DNA of 64,000 bases from Siccibacter colletis (GCF_000696575.1 NZ_JMSQ01000009.1:1-64000), one strand, 5' to 3'; counted from the stretch's first letter, positions 1 to 10,313 are shown. Notes: generated by a model from the sequence alone, not told the origin. Translations and numbers: made by a program.

Positions 1-174
<174 letters not shown>

Positions 175-189
175 GGGCAGGATAATCCA

Positions 190-2577
190 ATGAAATTCAG
201 CGAACTCTGGTTACGTGAATGGGTAAATCCGGGCCTCGACAGTGAAGCACTTGCCGGGCAGATTACGATGGCAGGCCTGGAAGTTGACGGCGTTGACGCG
301 GTCGCGGGTGCGTTTAACGGCGTTGTGGTCGGTGAAGTGGTGGAGTGCGGCCAGCACCCGAACGCTGACAAACTGCGCGTGACGAAAGTTAACGTCGGCG
401 GCGAACGCCTGCTGGACATCGTCTGCGGCGCGCCGAACTGCCGTCAGGGCCTGAAAGTAGCCGTGGCGACCATCGGCGCGGTACTGCCGGGCGATTTCAA
501 AATTAAAGCGGCGAAACTGCGCGGCGAGCCGTCTGAAGGCATGCTCTGCTCCTTCTCCGAGCTGGGAATTTCTGACGATCACGCCGGGATCATCGAGCTG
601 CCGGCGGATGCGCCGATCGGTACCGACATCCGCGACTACCTGAAGCTTGACGACAACACTATCGAAATCAGCGTGACGCCGAACCGCGCCGACTGCCTCG
701 GTATCATTGGTGTTGCGCGCGACGTGGCGGTGCTGAACCAGCTGCCGCTCAACGAACCGGAAATCGTCCCGGTTGCTGCCACCATCACCGACACGCTGCC
801 GATCCGCGTTGACGCCCCGGAGGCCTGTCCGCGTTATCTGGGCCGCGTGGTGAAAGGCATCAACGTGGCTGCGCCAACGCCGCTGTGGATGCGTGAGAAG
901 CTGCGCCGCTGCGGTATTCGCTCTATCGACGCGGTGGTGGATATCACCAACTACGTGCTGCTTGAACTGGGTCAGCCGATGCACGCCTTCGACCTGGATC
1001 GCATTAATGGCGGTATCACCGTGCGTATGGCGAACGCCGACGAAACCCTGGTGCTGCTCGATGGCACCGAAGCCAGACTGAAAGCCGACACCCTGGTTAT
1101 CGCCGACGATAACCGTGCGCTGGCGATGGGCGGCATCTTCGGCGGCGAACACTCCGGTGTTAGCACCGAAACCCGCAACGTGCTGCTGGAGTGCGCCTTC
1201 TTCAGCCCGCTGGCAATCACCGGTCGCGCACGTCGTCACGGCCTGCACACCGATGCTTCCCACCGCTATGAGCGTGGTGTTGATCCGACACTGCAGTACA
1301 AAGCGATGGAGCGCGCCACGCGTCTGCTGCTCGAGATCTGCGGCGGCGAAGCCGGCCCGGTCATCGATGTCACCAACGATGCGCATCTGCCAGCGCGCGC
1401 CACCATTACGCTGCGCCGCAGCAAGCTTGATCGCCTGATTGGCCATCACATTGAAGATGCACAGGTTAGCGACATCCTGCGCCGTCTGGGCTGTGAGGTT
1501 ACCGAAGGTCAGGACCAGTGGCAGGCCGTTGCGCCGGGCTGGCGTTTCGATATGGAAATAGAAGAAGACCTGGTGGAAGAGGTCGCGCGCGTCTACGGTT
1601 ATAACAACATCCCTGATACCCCGGTACAGGCGGGTCTGGTGATGGGCAGCCATCGCGAAGCCGCGCTCTCCATGAAGCGGGTGAAAACCATGCTGGTGGA
1701 TAAAGGCTACCAGGAAGTGATTACCTACAGCTTCGTTGACCCGAAACTGCAGCAGCTGCTGCATCCGGGTGAAGAGGCGCTGATTCTGCCAAGCCCAATC
1801 TCCAGCGAAATGTCCGCCATGCGTCTGTCGCTGTGGACCGGCCTGCTGGGCACCGTGGTGTACAACCAGAACCGCCAGCAGAACCGCGTGCGCATCTTCG
1901 AAACCGGCCTGCGCTTTGTACCTGATACGCAGGCAGACCTCGGTATCCGCCAGGATGTTATGCTGGCTGGCGTCATCGCCGGTAACCGTACCGACGAGCA
2001 CTGGGATATGGCAAAAGGCGCGGTGGATTTCTACGATCTGAAGGGCGATCTGGAGTCGGTTCTGGAACTTACCGGTAAATTATCCGAAATTGAATTCCGC
2101 GCTGAAGCCATTCCGGCCTTGCATCCTGGCCAAAGTGCTGCCATTTATTTAAAGGGTGAACGCATTGGTTTCATTGGTGTTGTTCATCCGGAGCTGGAGC
2201 GTAAGCTCTCGCTGAACGGCCGTACGCTGGTGTTCGAGCTGCTGTGGGACCGCATCGCAGAGCGCGCAGTACCGCAGGCGCAGGAGATTTCCCGCTTCCC
2301 GGCGAACCGCCGCGACATCGCTGTCGTGGTCGCAGAAAACGTGCCCGCAGCAGATGTTTTGGGCGAATGTAAGAAAGTTGGCGCAAATCAGGTAGTTGGC
2401 GTAAACTTGTTTGACGTGTACCGTGGCAAGGGCGTTGCTGAGGGCTATAAGAGCCTCGCCATCAGCCTTATCCTGCAGGATACCAGCCGTACACTCGAAG
2501 AAGAGGAGATTGCCGCTACCGTTGCCAGATGCGTAGAGGCACTAAAAGAGCGATTCCAGGCATCATTGAGGGATTGA
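190..2577 (+). CDS. pheT: Phenylalanyl-tRNA synthetase beta subunit
   Basis: 795 residues, the same length as E. coli PheT. It is the large subunit of the alpha2-beta2 enzyme; it binds tRNA-Phe and edits mischarged Tyr-tRNA. Visible order: an N-terminal OB-fold tRNA-binding domain (about residues 39-148, with [17 protein letters not shown]), the B3/B4 editing region (about 210-390), the B5 domain (about 400-475) and a C-terminal FDX-ACB domain (about 700-794, with [14 protein letters not shown]). The ATG follows GGGCAGGATAATCCA, a reasonable ribosome site. The stop is 4 nt before ihfA, so the two are cotranscribed. Nothing unusual was seen. Confidence 0.99.
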   Translation: MKFSELWLREWVNPGLDSEALAGQITMAGLEVDGVDAVAGAFNGVVVGEVVECGQHPNADKLRVTKVNVGGERLLDIVCGAPNCRQGLKVAVATIGAVLPGDFKIKAAKLRGEPSEGMLCSFSELGISDDHAGIIELPADAPIGTDIRDYLKLDDNTIEISVTPNRADCLGIIGVARDVAVLNQLPLNEPEIVPVAATITDTLPIRVDAPEACPRYLGRVVKGINVAAPTPLWMREKLRRCGIRSIDAVVDITNYVLLELGQPMHAFDLDRINGGITVRMANADETLVLLDGTEARLKADTLVIADDNRALAMGGIFGGEHSGVSTETRNVLLECAFFSPLAITGRARRHGLHTDASHRYERGVDPTLQYKAMERATRLLLEICGGEAGPVIDVTNDAHLPARATITLRRSKLDRLIGHHIEDAQVSDILRRLGCEVTEGQDQWQAVAPGWRFDMEIEEDLVEEVARVYGYNNIPDTPVQAGLVMGSHREAALSMKRVKTMLVDKGYQEVITYSFVDPKLQQLLHPGEEALILPSPISSEMSAMRLSLWTGLLGTVVYNQNRQQNRVRIFETGLRFVPDTQADLGIRQDVMLAGVIAGNRTDEHWDMAKGAVDFYDLKGDLESVLELTGKLSEIEFRAEAIPALHPGQSAAIYLKGERIGFIGVVHPELERKLSLNGRTLVFELLWDRIAERAVPQAQEISRFPANRRDIAVVVAENVPAADVLGECKKVGANQVVGVNLFDVYRGKGVAEGYKSLAISLILQDTSRTLEEEEIAATVARCVEALKERFQASLRD

Positions 2578-2581
2578 ACCT

Positions 2582-2881
2582 ATGGCGCTTACAAAAGCTG
2601 AAATGTCAGAATATCTGTTTGATAAGCTTGGGCTTAGCAAGCGGGATGCCAAAGAGCTGGTAGAGCTGTTTTTCGAAGAGATCCGTCGCGCTCTGGAAAA
2701 TGGTGAGCAGGTCAAACTCTCGGGCTTTGGTAACTTTGATTTGCGCGATAAAAATCAACGTCCGGGACGAAATCCTAAGACCGGTGAGGATATTCCCATC
2801 ACCGCTCGTCGTGTGGTGACTTTCAGACCCGGTCAGAAGCTGAAAAGCCGGGTCGAAAACGCCACGCCAAAGGATGATTAA
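2582..2881 (+). CDS. ihfA: Integration host factor alpha subunit
   Basis: 99 residues, as in E. coli. With IhfB it forms the heterodimer that bends DNA by about 160 degrees at specific sites and serves as architectural protein in transcription, replication and recombination. The HU/IHF fold is clear: N-terminal helices ([25 protein letters not shown]), the [21 protein letters not shown] beta arm with the intercalating Pro, and [13 protein letters not shown] at the end. It starts 4 nt after pheT and is closed by a strong hairpin terminator at about 2895-2977. Confidence 0.99.
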   Translation: MALTKAEMSEYLFDKLGLSKRDAKELVELFFEEIRRALENGEQVKLSGFGNFDLRDKNQRPGRNPKTGEDIPITARRVVTFRPGQKLKSRVENATPKDD

Positions 2882-2894
2882 GCGTAGCTGACCC

Positions 2895-2977
2895 AAAAAG
2901 GCCGCTGTGTGTGCAGAGTGAATGCCCGTTTTATGACGTGGGCACCCCATCACTTCTGCAGGCAGGCGGCCTTTTTT
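2895..2977 (+). terminator. Long rho-independent terminator after ihfA
   Basis: AAAAAGGCCGC (from 2895) pairs with GCGGCCTTTTTT (2966-2977). Between them TGCAGAGTG pairs with CACTTCTGCA (one bulge) and TGCCC with GGGCA, giving one long interrupted stem. It ends the pheST-ihfA transcript and separates it from btuC. Confidence 0.85.
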
Positions 2978-3039
2978 CTTTCCTGATTTCTACACAGGCC
3001 ATAAAATCAATGGCATGTCCCGCATAACCGCTGCTCTCT

Positions 3040-4023
3040 ATGCACGCACTTGCTCTGCCTCAACGCCGCCGTGAACGGCGAATTATCGCTCTGCTCGCAC
3101 TCTGTCTGCTCGCCATGCTGACGGTGAGCCTGTGCGCGGGTGAAATCTGGATCGCGCCGTTACGCTGGTTTGATGCCGGCAGCGAGCTGTTTGTCTGGCA
3201 AATCCGCCTGCCGCGCACCCTGGCGGTGCTGATGGTTGGCGCGGCGCTGGCCGTCTCCGGCGCGGTGATGCAGGCGCTGTTCGAAAATCCGCTTGCCGAA
3301 CCCGGGCTGCTCGGCGTCTCTAACGGTGCCGGGGTTGGGGTGATTGCGGCGCTGATGCTCGGTCAGGGCGCCTTACCCGACTGGTCACTCGGCCTGTTCG
3401 CTATCGCCGGGGCGCTGGCGGTAACCTTCATCCTGCTGCGCTTTGCCCGGCGTCATCTCTCTATCAGCCGCCTGCTGCTGGCCGGCGTCGCACTGGGCAT
3501 TATCTGTAGCGCCCTGATGACCTGGGCGGTCTACTTCTCCACCAGCCTCGATCTGCGTCAGCTGATGTACTGGCTGATGGGCGGTTTCGGCGGCGTGGAC
3601 TGGCGCCAGGGCTGGCTGATGGCGGCGCTGCTGCCGGTTACGCTCTGGCTGTGCGGGCAGTCAGCACCGCTCAACATGCTGGCGCTGGGCGAGGCCTCGG
3701 CGCGCCAGCTGGGCTTGCCGCTCTGGCTGTGGCGCAACATGCTGGTGGTGGCCACCGGCTGGCTGGTGGGGGTGAGCGTAGCGCTGGCGGGGGCTATCGG
3801 CTTCGTCGGGCTGGTCATCCCGCACATGCTGCGCCTGTGTGGCGTAACGGATTATCGCGCCCTGCTGCCGGCCAGCGCGCTGGCCGGCGCGGCCGTGCTC
3901 CTCGGTGCAGACGTCGCCGCCCGGCTGGTGTTAACCTCCGCCGAGCTGCCCATCGGCGTGGTTACTGCCACGCTGGGCGCGCCGGTGTTTATCTGGTTGC
4001 TGATGCGCGCCGGCGTGCGGTGA
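3040..4023 (+). CDS. btuC: Vitamin B12 ABC transporter permease
   Basis: 327 residues, E. coli BtuC has 326. It is the inner-membrane channel subunit of the BtuCD-F importer, moving cobalamin from periplasmic BtuF to the cytoplasm. The FecCD/BtuC family signature is plain: [42 protein letters not shown] near residue 60, and [17 protein letters not shown] near 250, the loop that contacts the ATPase. About ten hydrophobic helices are visible. In E. coli btuE and btuD follow directly; here a two-gene minus-strand operon separates btuC from them. No cobalamin riboswitch is evident in the short leader. Confidence 0.97.
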   Translation: MHALALPQRRRERRIIALLALCLLAMLTVSLCAGEIWIAPLRWFDAGSELFVWQIRLPRTLAVLMVGAALAVSGAVMQALFENPLAEPGLLGVSNGAGVGVIAALMLGQGALPDWSLGLFAIAGALAVTFILLRFARRHLSISRLLLAGVALGIICSALMTWAVYFSTSLDLRQLMYWLMGGFGGVDWRQGWLMAALLPVTLWLCGQSAPLNMLALGEASARQLGLPLWLWRNMLVVATGWLVGVSVALAGAIGFVGLVIPHMLRLCGVTDYRALLPASALAGAAVLLGADVAARLVLTSAELPIGVVTATLGAPVFIWLLMRAGVR

Positions 4024-4044
4024 GGCTTCCCTGCCACTTAAACC

Positions 4045-5463
4045 TCAATAGAGCTTTTGCGGCGTGAAAACCCCGTGGTGCGACGTCCGGAACGCCGCCT
4101 GCCAGGGCGGAGGCGGGGCGGTGCCGCTCAGGGCAGTGAGAAAGGCCGCCGCCCACCAGTGGCAGTCGTAGCGCTGCACTTTTGCCAGCAGCCGGCTGTG
4201 CCTGCGCCTGCGCTCGTGCAGCGGCATCGACAGCGCGGAGTGCAGCGCCTCGCCGGTACGCCGGGCATCGTAGGGGTTAACGATCAGCGCCTCCGTCAGC
4301 TGCTCCGCCGCGCCGCTGCACGCTGACAAGATCAGCACGCCGGGGTCCTCCGGGTCCTGCGCCAGAATAAAGGCTTTGGCGCTGAGGCTCATACCTTCGG
4401 AGAGCGGAGTGAACAGCGCCACGTCCGCCCGGGCATAGAGCGCCGAAAGTAACTCATGCTGGCACAGCGCATTATGGATGTAGTTCACCGGATACCAGGT
4501 GAAATCCCCGTACTGACCGTTGATCTCCCCGCAGAAGCGCTCCAGCCGCGTGCACAGATCCGGTGAGGACCAGGGATACTCCCGCGCCGGGTCGCAGATC
4601 TGCAACAGGCTTACCCCGCGAACATAGTGCGGCCAGGTATTGATCAGCGCGCGCATCGCATCCAGCCGGTAATGAATGCCGCTGACGTCGTTGATCACAT
4701 CATTGCTGATAATAATCTGCCGCTGATACTCCTCGACCGCCTGGGGCGTGGCCTGCGACGTTCCGACCACGCTGGTATCAATGCCGCAGGGGAAGATGCC
4801 AATCTGAATCGACCGCCCGTTAACCTGAATGGTGTCTCCGGCGATGCGTTCGGCACGGTAGAAGCGCAGCACGCAGGAGAGAAAATTGTTGATGTCCGCG
4901 CTCGACTGGAAGCCAATGACGTCGTACTGCAGCAGGGCGCGCATCAACGTATCGTGTTCGGGCACGGCGCGTATCACCTCGCCGGGTGGAAACGGCTGGT
5001 GCAGAAAGAAACCGCAGCGGTTGTGGTGCCCGTCCTCCCTGAGCTGCTTACCCACCGCCAGCAGGTGATAGTCATGCACCCACACCCGATCGTCCGGGCG
5101 AACCTGGGCGCCCACCGTGCGGGCAACGTCCGTGTTATAGCTTTTCCAGGTGGTGAAATACTCTTTTTTATAGGCCGCAAGATCGGGGCGGTTATGGAAA
5201 ATGGGCCACAGCACGTTATGGACGTAGCCCTGATAAGCATTGTCATACTCGTTCGGGGAGAGATCCCAGCCGTGGGTGGCGTAATGCGCATGGTGCGTAA
5301 CGCTGCAGCTGCGGCTTCGCTTTCCGGCGGTCACGCTACCGTTCCAGCCAAACCACACCCCGGGATGTTTGCTGAAAATCTGCCCGAGTGTAGTGATAAA
5401 CGGATCGATATAGCCGTCGTCCTGCTGGACGCAGCGGTTGGAAACAACGATCAGGCGAGACAT
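4045..5463 (-). CDS. GT20 (OtsA-like) protein with a degraded donor site
   Basis: 472 residues, similar along its length to trehalose-6-phosphate synthase OtsA (474 in E. coli). The acceptor half keeps the family residues: Arg10 (VVSNR), Trp40 (WFGW), LWPIFH near 85-90, His130-Asp131 (VHDYHLL) and His155 (FFLHQPFP). The donor half does not. The GG loop after Arg10 is replaced (GYIDPFITTLGQ). The VERLDYSKGLP segment with the UDP-contacting Arg and Lys has become NDVSGIHYRL (about 258-267). DGMNLVAKE is now EGMSLSAKA (356-364), so the uridine-ribose Glu is Ala. Ordinary UDP-glucose transfer is therefore doubtful. It may be a pseudo-glycosyltransferase (validamycin VldE is a GT20 precedent), a regulator or a binding protein. 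It lies 34 nt downstream of a PuuA-like gene, in the same operon. Confidence 0.85.
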   Translation of the reverse strand: MSRLIVVSNRCVQQDDGYIDPFITTLGQIFSKHPGVWFGWNGSVTAGKRSRSCSVTHHAHYATHGWDLSPNEYDNAYQGYVHNVLWPIFHNRPDLAAYKKEYFTTWKSYNTDVARTVGAQVRPDDRVWVHDYHLLAVGKQLREDGHHNRCGFFLHQPFPPGEVIRAVPEHDTLMRALLQYDVIGFQSSADINNFLSCVLRFYRAERIAGDTIQVNGRSIQIGIFPCGIDTSVVGTSQATPQAVEEYQRQIIISNDVINDVSGIHYRLDAMRALINTWPHYVRGVSLLQICDPAREYPWSSPDLCTRLERFCGEINGQYGDFTWYPVNYIHNALCQHELLSALYARADVALFTPLSEGMSLSAKAFILAQDPEDPGVLILSACSGAAEQLTEALIVNPYDARRTGEALHSALSMPLHERRRRHSRLLAKVQRYDCHWWAAAFLTALSGTAPPPPWQAAFRTSHHGVFTPQKLY

Positions 5464-5497
5464 AGAGAACCTCAGTTAAGCAGCGGGTGCCATGCGT

Positions 5498-6916
5498 TCA
5501 GCAGGCGAGGGCCGACTCTTCGCGGGTGACAATACTTTCAAACCACGCCAGCTCAGAAAGCCGGCTGTGGGTCCAGTGACGGGTAAAGGCCTCGCCGAGA
5601 TGCGCCGTCAGGTAGGGCTCCTGAGCAAACGCGTCCAGCGCCGCCTGCTGAAACAGCGGCAGCGGCGGTGGCGTACGGGTGACCCTGGCAATGGCCTCGT
5701 CATCCATGTTCTCCAGCCCGTACAGCATGCCGGTGAGAATGGTGGCCATCACCAGATACGGGTTGGCATCCGCCCCGGCAAGGCGGTACTCGATGCGCCG
5801 ATCGCCCTCCCCGGAGCAGGGAATACGCAGCGCCGCGGAGCGCTTGTTAAAGCCCCACGAATTAAACAGCGGTTCGCTGAGGGTTTTGCGCAGGCGACGA
5901 AACGCGTTTACGCCCGGTGCCATCACCGCCACCGAGGCCGGCATCAGATGCAGCATCCCGGCAAGGCAGAGGCGCGCCATTTCATTAAGCTCGTCGGCGG
6001 GTGAAGCAAACACATTGTTGCCATGAATGTCATTCAGGCTGACGTGGAAATGCAGCCCGTTCCCTGCCAGCTGTGTGAAGGGCTTAGCCATAAAATTCGC
6101 CTGATAGCCGAACTGTTCCGCTACGGTGCTGGTCAGCCGTCGCAGCGCCAGCACGTTTTCACAGATATCCACCACGCGGTGGGAATGGCGCAGGTTAAGT
6201 TCAAACTGGCCGTCCTCGGCCTCGCAGACGATGCCTGAAAGCGGAAGCCGCTGGGCTGCCGCCATGGTTTCCAGCGCCTCGATAAATGCCCCGTGCGCGG
6301 ACGGCACCGCCATCTGATAGCACCCCTGGCCGCGCGTCGGCGTGGCGGTTTTGGCCACCAGGTAAAATTCGATCTCCGGCGCGACCACCGGGTAAAGGCC
6401 GTGGCGATGAAAGGTGTGCAGCACTTTTTCAAGAATGACACGCGGTTCCAGCGCGTGGGCGCTACCGTCGGGAGCCTGCATGGTCAGCAGCAGCTGGGCG
6501 TTGTGCTGCGGATCGTGCGCGCACGGGCGCAGGGTGCCCGGCACCGGCAGGCAGAGCATATCGGGTTCGTCGCTGAGGCTGTCTCCCTCCGGCTGGCTTA
6601 GCACTTTTCCTTCGCGATCCATGGCATAAACCGACTGCGGGAAATAGCAGCCCCGGGCAAGGGAAAACAGGCTCTCCACCGCCACCCGTTTGCCGCGGAA
6701 AGTGCCGTGAATATCGGTGAGGTAGATATCCACGTGGCGGGTATCGGGATACTGTGCAAGGTAGTCGCGAATTTCGCCGGGATAGTCCTGCGCCAGGTCA
6801 GCGATCTTAGTTGCCAGCGTCAGGTCGCTGTAGCGATCCGCTGGCCAGCAGACCGGGGAAAAGGAGAACAGCGCCCGGAGGTTTTTCATTGAGGGAAGCT
6901 TAATCGGAGAGTTCAT
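5498..6916 (-). CDS. PuuA-like glutamine synthetase family protein
   Basis: 472 residues, the length of E. coli gamma-glutamylputrescine synthetase PuuA, which it resembles more than GlnA. Shared marks are TDIHGTFRGKR, CYFPQSVYAMD, the metal-binding EIEFYL, GQFELNL, GNGLHFHVSL, KRSAALRIP and RIEYRLAGADANPYLVM. All the glutamate, histidine and arginine positions expected of an active enzyme appear intact. The family ligates glutamate to an amine using ATP; the amine here is unknown. No other puu gene is in the window. It is the first gene of a minus-strand pair with the GT20-like gene, and is transcribed away from btuE across a 217-nt divergent region. A role in making a gamma-glutamyl or amino-sugar compound is only an inference. 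Confidence 0.88.
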   Translation of the reverse strand: MNSPIKLPSMKNLRALFSFSPVCWPADRYSDLTLATKIADLAQDYPGEIRDYLAQYPDTRHVDIYLTDIHGTFRGKRVAVESLFSLARGCYFPQSVYAMDREGKVLSQPEGDSLSDEPDMLCLPVPGTLRPCAHDPQHNAQLLLTMQAPDGSAHALEPRVILEKVLHTFHRHGLYPVVAPEIEFYLVAKTATPTRGQGCYQMAVPSAHGAFIEALETMAAAQRLPLSGIVCEAEDGQFELNLRHSHRVVDICENVLALRRLTSTVAEQFGYQANFMAKPFTQLAGNGLHFHVSLNDIHGNNVFASPADELNEMARLCLAGMLHLMPASVAVMAPGVNAFRRLRKTLSEPLFNSWGFNKRSAALRIPCSGEGDRRIEYRLAGADANPYLVMATILTGMLYGLENMDDEAIARVTRTPPPLPLFQQAALDAFAQEPYLTAHLGEAFTRHWTHSRLSELAWFESIVTREESALAC

Positions 6917-7133
6917 GGTTATCGTTCAGTGAGGCCTTGCGGCGATGAACTCAGCATAAAAAAGCTGGCTTTTCATTGATATAAAGGCGACGTTAAAAGA
7001 GCGGGCCGGGGCGTTAAAAAAGCGTAAACGGCATCGCGCCGATCGGCACAGCGTTTTGTTTTTTTCTGCATTAACTGGCTATGATTAAGGGCTGGACGCG
7101 ACGTCCATTCATCACACTGATTAAGGGGTTGTT

Positions 7134-7682
7134 ATGTCTGATGTACTGAACACTACCGTTACCACCATTGATGGCGAAGAGGTTTCCCTGGCGCAGTACA
7201 AAGGCAACGTGCTGCTGGTGGTCAACGTGGCCTCAAAGTGCGGCCTGACGCCGCAGTATGAGCAGCTGGAAAACATCCACAAGGCCTGGTTTGATGCCGG
7301 ATTCCGCGTGCTGGGCTTCCCGTGCAACCAGTTTTTAGGCCAGGAGCCGGGCAGCGAAGAGGAGATCAAAACCTTTTGCAGCACCACCTACGGCGTGACC
7401 TTCCCGATGTTCAGCAAAATCGAGGTGAACGGCGACGCGCGTCATCCGCTCTACCAGAAGCTGATTGCCGCCGCGCCCACCGCCGTGGCCCCTGAGGAGA
7501 GCGGCTTTTATGAGCGCCTGGCGAGCAAAGGCCGCGCGCCGCTCTATCCGGACGACATCCTGTGGAACTTTGAAAAATTCCTCATTGGCCGCGACGGCGA
7601 AGTCGTGCAACGTTTCGCGCCGGACATGCTGCCGGAAGATCCGATCGTTATGGAAGCCATCAAAGTGGCGCTGGCAAAATAA
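7134..7682 (+). CDS. btuE: Glutathione peroxidase-family thiol peroxidase
   Basis: 182 residues, E. coli BtuE has 183. Despite its name it is not needed for B12 transport; it reduces hydrogen peroxide and organic peroxides with thioredoxin or glutathione. The family motifs are present: [17 protein letters not shown] with the peroxidatic Cys, [18 protein letters not shown] with the conserved Gln, and [18 protein letters not shown] with the active-site Trp-Asn. The TAA stop overlaps the ATG of btuD by one base (TAATG), so translation is coupled. Confidence 0.96.
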   Translation: MSDVLNTTVTTIDGEEVSLAQYKGNVLLVVNVASKCGLTPQYEQLENIHKAWFDAGFRVLGFPCNQFLGQEPGSEEEIKTFCSTTYGVTFPMFSKIEVNGDARHPLYQKLIAAAPTAVAPEESGFYERLASKGRAPLYPDDILWNFEKFLIGRDGEVVQRFAPDMLPEDPIVMEAIKVALAK

Positions 7683-8425
7683 TGCCGGTGCTGATGCAGC
7701 TGGAGGACGTAGCTTTTGCGGGCCGGCTTGGACCGCTGAGCGCCAGCGTGGAGTCCGGTATCTGGCTGCACCTCGCCGGGCCGAACGGGGCAGGGAAGAG
7801 TACCCTGCTGGCGCTGATGGCCGGGCTGGTGGATGGTACAGGCCGCATTCAGTTTGCCGGCCAGCCTCTTGATGCCTGGCAGGGCGAGGCGCTGGCGCAC
7901 CGGCGGGCGTGGCTGGCGCAGCACCAGACGCCGCCGTTTGCCATGCCGGTGTGGCACTACCTGTCGCTGCATCAGCAGAGCAGCCGCGATCCGCAGTGGA
8001 TGACGCGCATCGCCGAAGCCCTGTGGCTCACCGATAAACTGACCCGCCCGGTAAACCAGCTTTCCGGCGGGGAGTGGCAGCGGGTGCGGCTGGCGGCGGT
8101 GATCCTGCAGATCCATCCCGAGGCCAATCCCCACGGCAAACTGCTGCTGCTCGACGAGCCGATGAACAGCCTCGACGTGGCGCAGCAGGCCGCGCTGGAT
8201 AAACTCCTGCTGTCACTGTGCGCTGCCGGGGTAACGGTGGTAATGAGCAGTCACGATCTCAACCACGCCCTGCGCTACGCCGACCGGGTGTGGCTGCTGC
8301 GCAAGGGTAAGCTGGTGGCGGAGGGGGGAACGGAAATTCTGACGCCCGCGCTGCTCGAACAGACCTGGAACGTGCCGTTCCGTGAAATGCTCCTCGACGG
8401 CGAACGCTTTCTCTGGCCGCGCTGA
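7682..8425 (+). CDS. btuD: Vitamin B12 ABC transporter ATPase
   Basis: 247 residues, E. coli BtuD has 249. It is the nucleotide-binding subunit that powers the BtuC channel. Walker A is GPNGAGKST (about residues 36-44), the signature is [13 protein letters not shown], Walker B is LLLLDEPM and the switch His lies in [10 protein letters not shown]. Its stop is 123 nt from the converging zinT gene. Its partner btuC lies about 3.7 kb upstream rather than directly next to btuED, so the two halves of the transporter probably have separate transcripts here. Confidence 0.97.
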   Translation: MPVLMQLEDVAFAGRLGPLSASVESGIWLHLAGPNGAGKSTLLALMAGLVDGTGRIQFAGQPLDAWQGEALAHRRAWLAQHQTPPFAMPVWHYLSLHQQSSRDPQWMTRIAEALWLTDKLTRPVNQLSGGEWQRVRLAAVILQIHPEANPHGKLLLLDEPMNSLDVAQQAALDKLLLSLCAAGVTVVMSSHDLNHALRYADRVWLLRKGKLVAEGGTEILTPALLEQTWNVPFREMLLDGERFLWPR

Positions 8426-8490
8426 ATTGTGGCGGACGGGGCGAACAGGAGAATGAATGTCTGGAGGGCGGATTACGCTCGCGCTGCAAT

Positions 8491-8525
8491 AAAAAAGGTA
8501 TGGGTTATTTACTATCCCCATACCT
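8491..8525 (-). terminator. Terminator after zinT
   Basis: GGTATGGG (8498-8505) pairs with CCCCATACC (8516-8524) around an AT-rich loop. On the minus strand the stem is followed by a run of six T. It ends zinT transcription between zinT and the converging btuD. Confidence 0.75.
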
Positions 8526-8548
8526 GTACACATAGATTTTAAATGTTA

Positions 8549-9217
8549 TTAATGGTGCAGCAGGTCATCCACCACCTGTGAATTGGTTAAATTCGCCGGG
8601 AAGTAAGTGGGCCAGTTATCCATCTCCTTCAGCAGCGCTTCCTGCGAGCTATTCCCCATGAAAATATGGAAATGCGCGGATTTGCGCGGTGCGATAGTGT
8701 GGTCGCTGAACTGAACAAACTTAGGTGCACCAGTATTAGTCTTCGTACATTCAAACAGATAGCGAACGCCTTTTTTGCCGGACGTATAATGCAGGATCTC
8801 GCGGCCCGCATAAACGTAAGGGCATGAGGACACCTTATCCCCGGAGGTAAATGTCATTACGCCATTTTCGATGCCGATGCTCAAAACGTCAGTGGCATAA
8901 CCTTTCTTATAATATTCCTTATACTCTTCGAAAGACTTAGATTTATCTTCCTCAGCTTTCTTTCTGAATACGGGGTCCATAGCGCCTGTCAGAAAGATGG
9001 GATAGACGGACTGCCATTTCCCTTCCCAGTCTGTGAGCTTACGATTTTTTACGTCGCTGTCGTTAAACACGCCTTTGGAAGCTTTTATTTCCATCTCTGT
9101 CATCGGCGCGCCGTGAGCGTGGTCATGATGGTGGTCGTGTCCATGATCGCCGTGTGCATAAGCCTGCCCGGAAATCAGTACGGTCCCCAAAGATAATGCC
9201 AGAAACTTATTTTTCAT
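8549..9217 (-). CDS. zinT: Periplasmic zinc/cadmium-binding protein ZinT
   Basis: 222 residues, E. coli ZinT has 216. The first 21 residues form a signal peptide ending AYA. The mature start is a His-rich tail (HGDHGHDHHHDHAHG), followed by the YodA/ZinT lipocalin-like domain (LTDWEGKWQSVYPIF, MTFTSGDKVSSCPYVYAGREIL, KSAHFHIFMG with metal-ligand histidines). It delivers zinc to ZnuA under zinc starvation. A Zur operator lies 34-53 nt upstream of the start. In E. coli zinT is elsewhere in the genome; here it is part of an insertion between btuD and nlpC. Confidence 0.96.
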   Translation of the reverse strand: MKNKFLALSLGTVLISGQAYAHGDHGHDHHHDHAHGAPMTEMEIKASKGVFNDSDVKNRKLTDWEGKWQSVYPIFLTGAMDPVFRKKAEEDKSKSFEEYKEYYKKGYATDVLSIGIENGVMTFTSGDKVSSCPYVYAGREILHYTSGKKGVRYLFECTKTNTGAPKFVQFSDHTIAPRKSAHFHIFMGNSSQEALLKEMDNWPTYFPANLTNSQVVDDLLHH

Positions 9218-9250
9218 TTTAAACCCTTAGCCTCAGAAGCAATCAAAAAG

Positions 9251-9270
9251 ATATGTTATAACATAACAAT
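9251..9270 (-). promoter_or_regulatory. Zur operator of zinT
   Basis: ATATGTTATAACATAACAAT is a near-perfect palindrome around TGTTATAACATAACA and fits the enteric Zur box (GAAATGTTATANTATAACATTTC). Its position just upstream of zinT fits repression in zinc-replete cells. Confidence 0.85.
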
Positions 9271-9536
9271 CACTTCCGTAAAGTGCTACCTGCGCAGGCA
9301 GCTCTCAGGCAGCTGCTGCGTGCCGGTTGCTGCTACATTAAAGCAGATGTCGCTGCGGTCCGGGTTTAAATCTCCCTGAGTGAAAAACTCACGCGCTGTT
9401 CATTAACATTGACGTGATAGTTTCATTTTCTGGAATAGTTATTATCAGTCTGGCTCAATTGTTTCATCTCTTTGAATGAAATACCGTAACTTCCCGAAGA
9501 GTAAAGCTGGCGTTCAAAACGCGCACAGGAGACAAA
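9271..9536. other. Intergenic region between zinT and the MBL-fold gene
   Basis: The whole zinT to hydrolase gap is 319 nt. Apart from the Zur box it is AT-rich towards the hydrolase and ends with a CACAGGAGACAAA ribosome site before the ATG at 9537. I see no gene and no convincing RNA. Confidence 0.5.
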
Positions 9537-10313
9537 ATGAAATTACGGTATCTGGGATGGGCTGGCGTTGAAATAGATTATGAAGGACATACGCTATTAA
9601 TTGATTACATCAGGGACACTTCATCCATTCTTTCTGATGTGCGTTTTCCCGAGCCACTACGTCAGGGAAATGCCACGGCAGCACTGGTCACGCATTTACA
9701 TTCCGACCACGCCGATCCTGCTGCACTGGCGACGGCGCTTGCTGACGGAGCACCCGTATTCAGGCCTGAAGCCACGCCAGGCTCGGGCGACGATCTTAAA
9801 TGGACGGCGAAAGCTGAATTGCAGTTTCGTGAACTGAAAATAAACACCCGGATAACCCGATGCTGGGAGTGGCAGGACGTCGGACCCTTCAAAATAATGT
9901 CTGGCCCTGCAGTGGATGGGCTGGGGGATCCGCAATGCTGCTGGATAGTGAAGGCCGGTGACAAATGCATCCTGCATGCCGGGGACACCATTAATCATGG
10001 CTACTGGTGGTCGCTGGCACGTCATGTCGGCCAGATTGATATTGCCTTTATGCCCATCAATGGCGCTGTTGTAACGCTTCCTCATCTGCAGCCCTCCAGT
10101 CCGTTCAACGCCACTATGTTGCCGGAGGAAGCTGCAGTTGCCGCCCATATTCTGGGTGCCGCGAGGGTGGTTCCAGTTCATCATTCCGAACTTAACCGAC
10201 CCGGCGTCTATGAAGAGGCGGCAAATGCGATTGAGCGCCTGTGCGTCAGGGCCGTTGAGCTGGGCGTCACGCCTGTTGTGATGAAAAATGGCGAGTGGAT
10301 AAGCCTCAGCTAA
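9537..10313 (+). CDS. MBL-fold metallo-hydrolase (UlaG-like)
   Basis: 258 residues with a metallo-beta-lactamase fold of the UlaG/YtnP-like type. MKLRYLGWAGVEIDYEGHTLLID is followed by the metal motif THLHSDHAD (about residues 52-60), then LHAGDT (the third ligand, near 146-151) and VPVHHSE near 213. No signal peptide is seen, so it is cytosolic. The substrate cannot be deduced. UlaG hydrolyses ascorbate-6-phosphate lactone, but no ula gene accompanies it. The ATG has a GGAGAC ribosome site 6 nt upstream. A LysR regulator follows in the same direction after 142 nt. Confidence 0.85.
   Translation: MKLRYLGWAGVEIDYEGHTLLIDYIRDTSSILSDVRFPEPLRQGNATAALVTHLHSDHADPAALATALADGAPVFRPEATPGSGDDLKWTAKAELQFRELKINTRITRCWEWQDVGPFKIMSGPAVDGLGDPQCCWIVKAGDKCILHAGDTINHGYWWSLARHVGQIDIAFMPINGAVVTLPHLQPSSPFNATMLPEEAAVAAHILGAARVVPVHHSELNRPGVYEEAANAIERLCVRAVELGVTPVVMKNGEWISLS

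Noticed and set aside
211..2001. 596-codon antisense frame in pheT
   Set aside because: Mirror of the real gene; no recognisable protein.
2978..3039. Cobalamin riboswitch before btuC
   Set aside because: The leader is too short and has no B12-box-like sequence; in E. coli the riboswitch is at btuB, not btuC.
4045..5463. Calling the GT20 gene otsA
   Set aside because: Key UDP-glucose contact residues are replaced, otsB is not present and the partner is a PuuA-like ligase.
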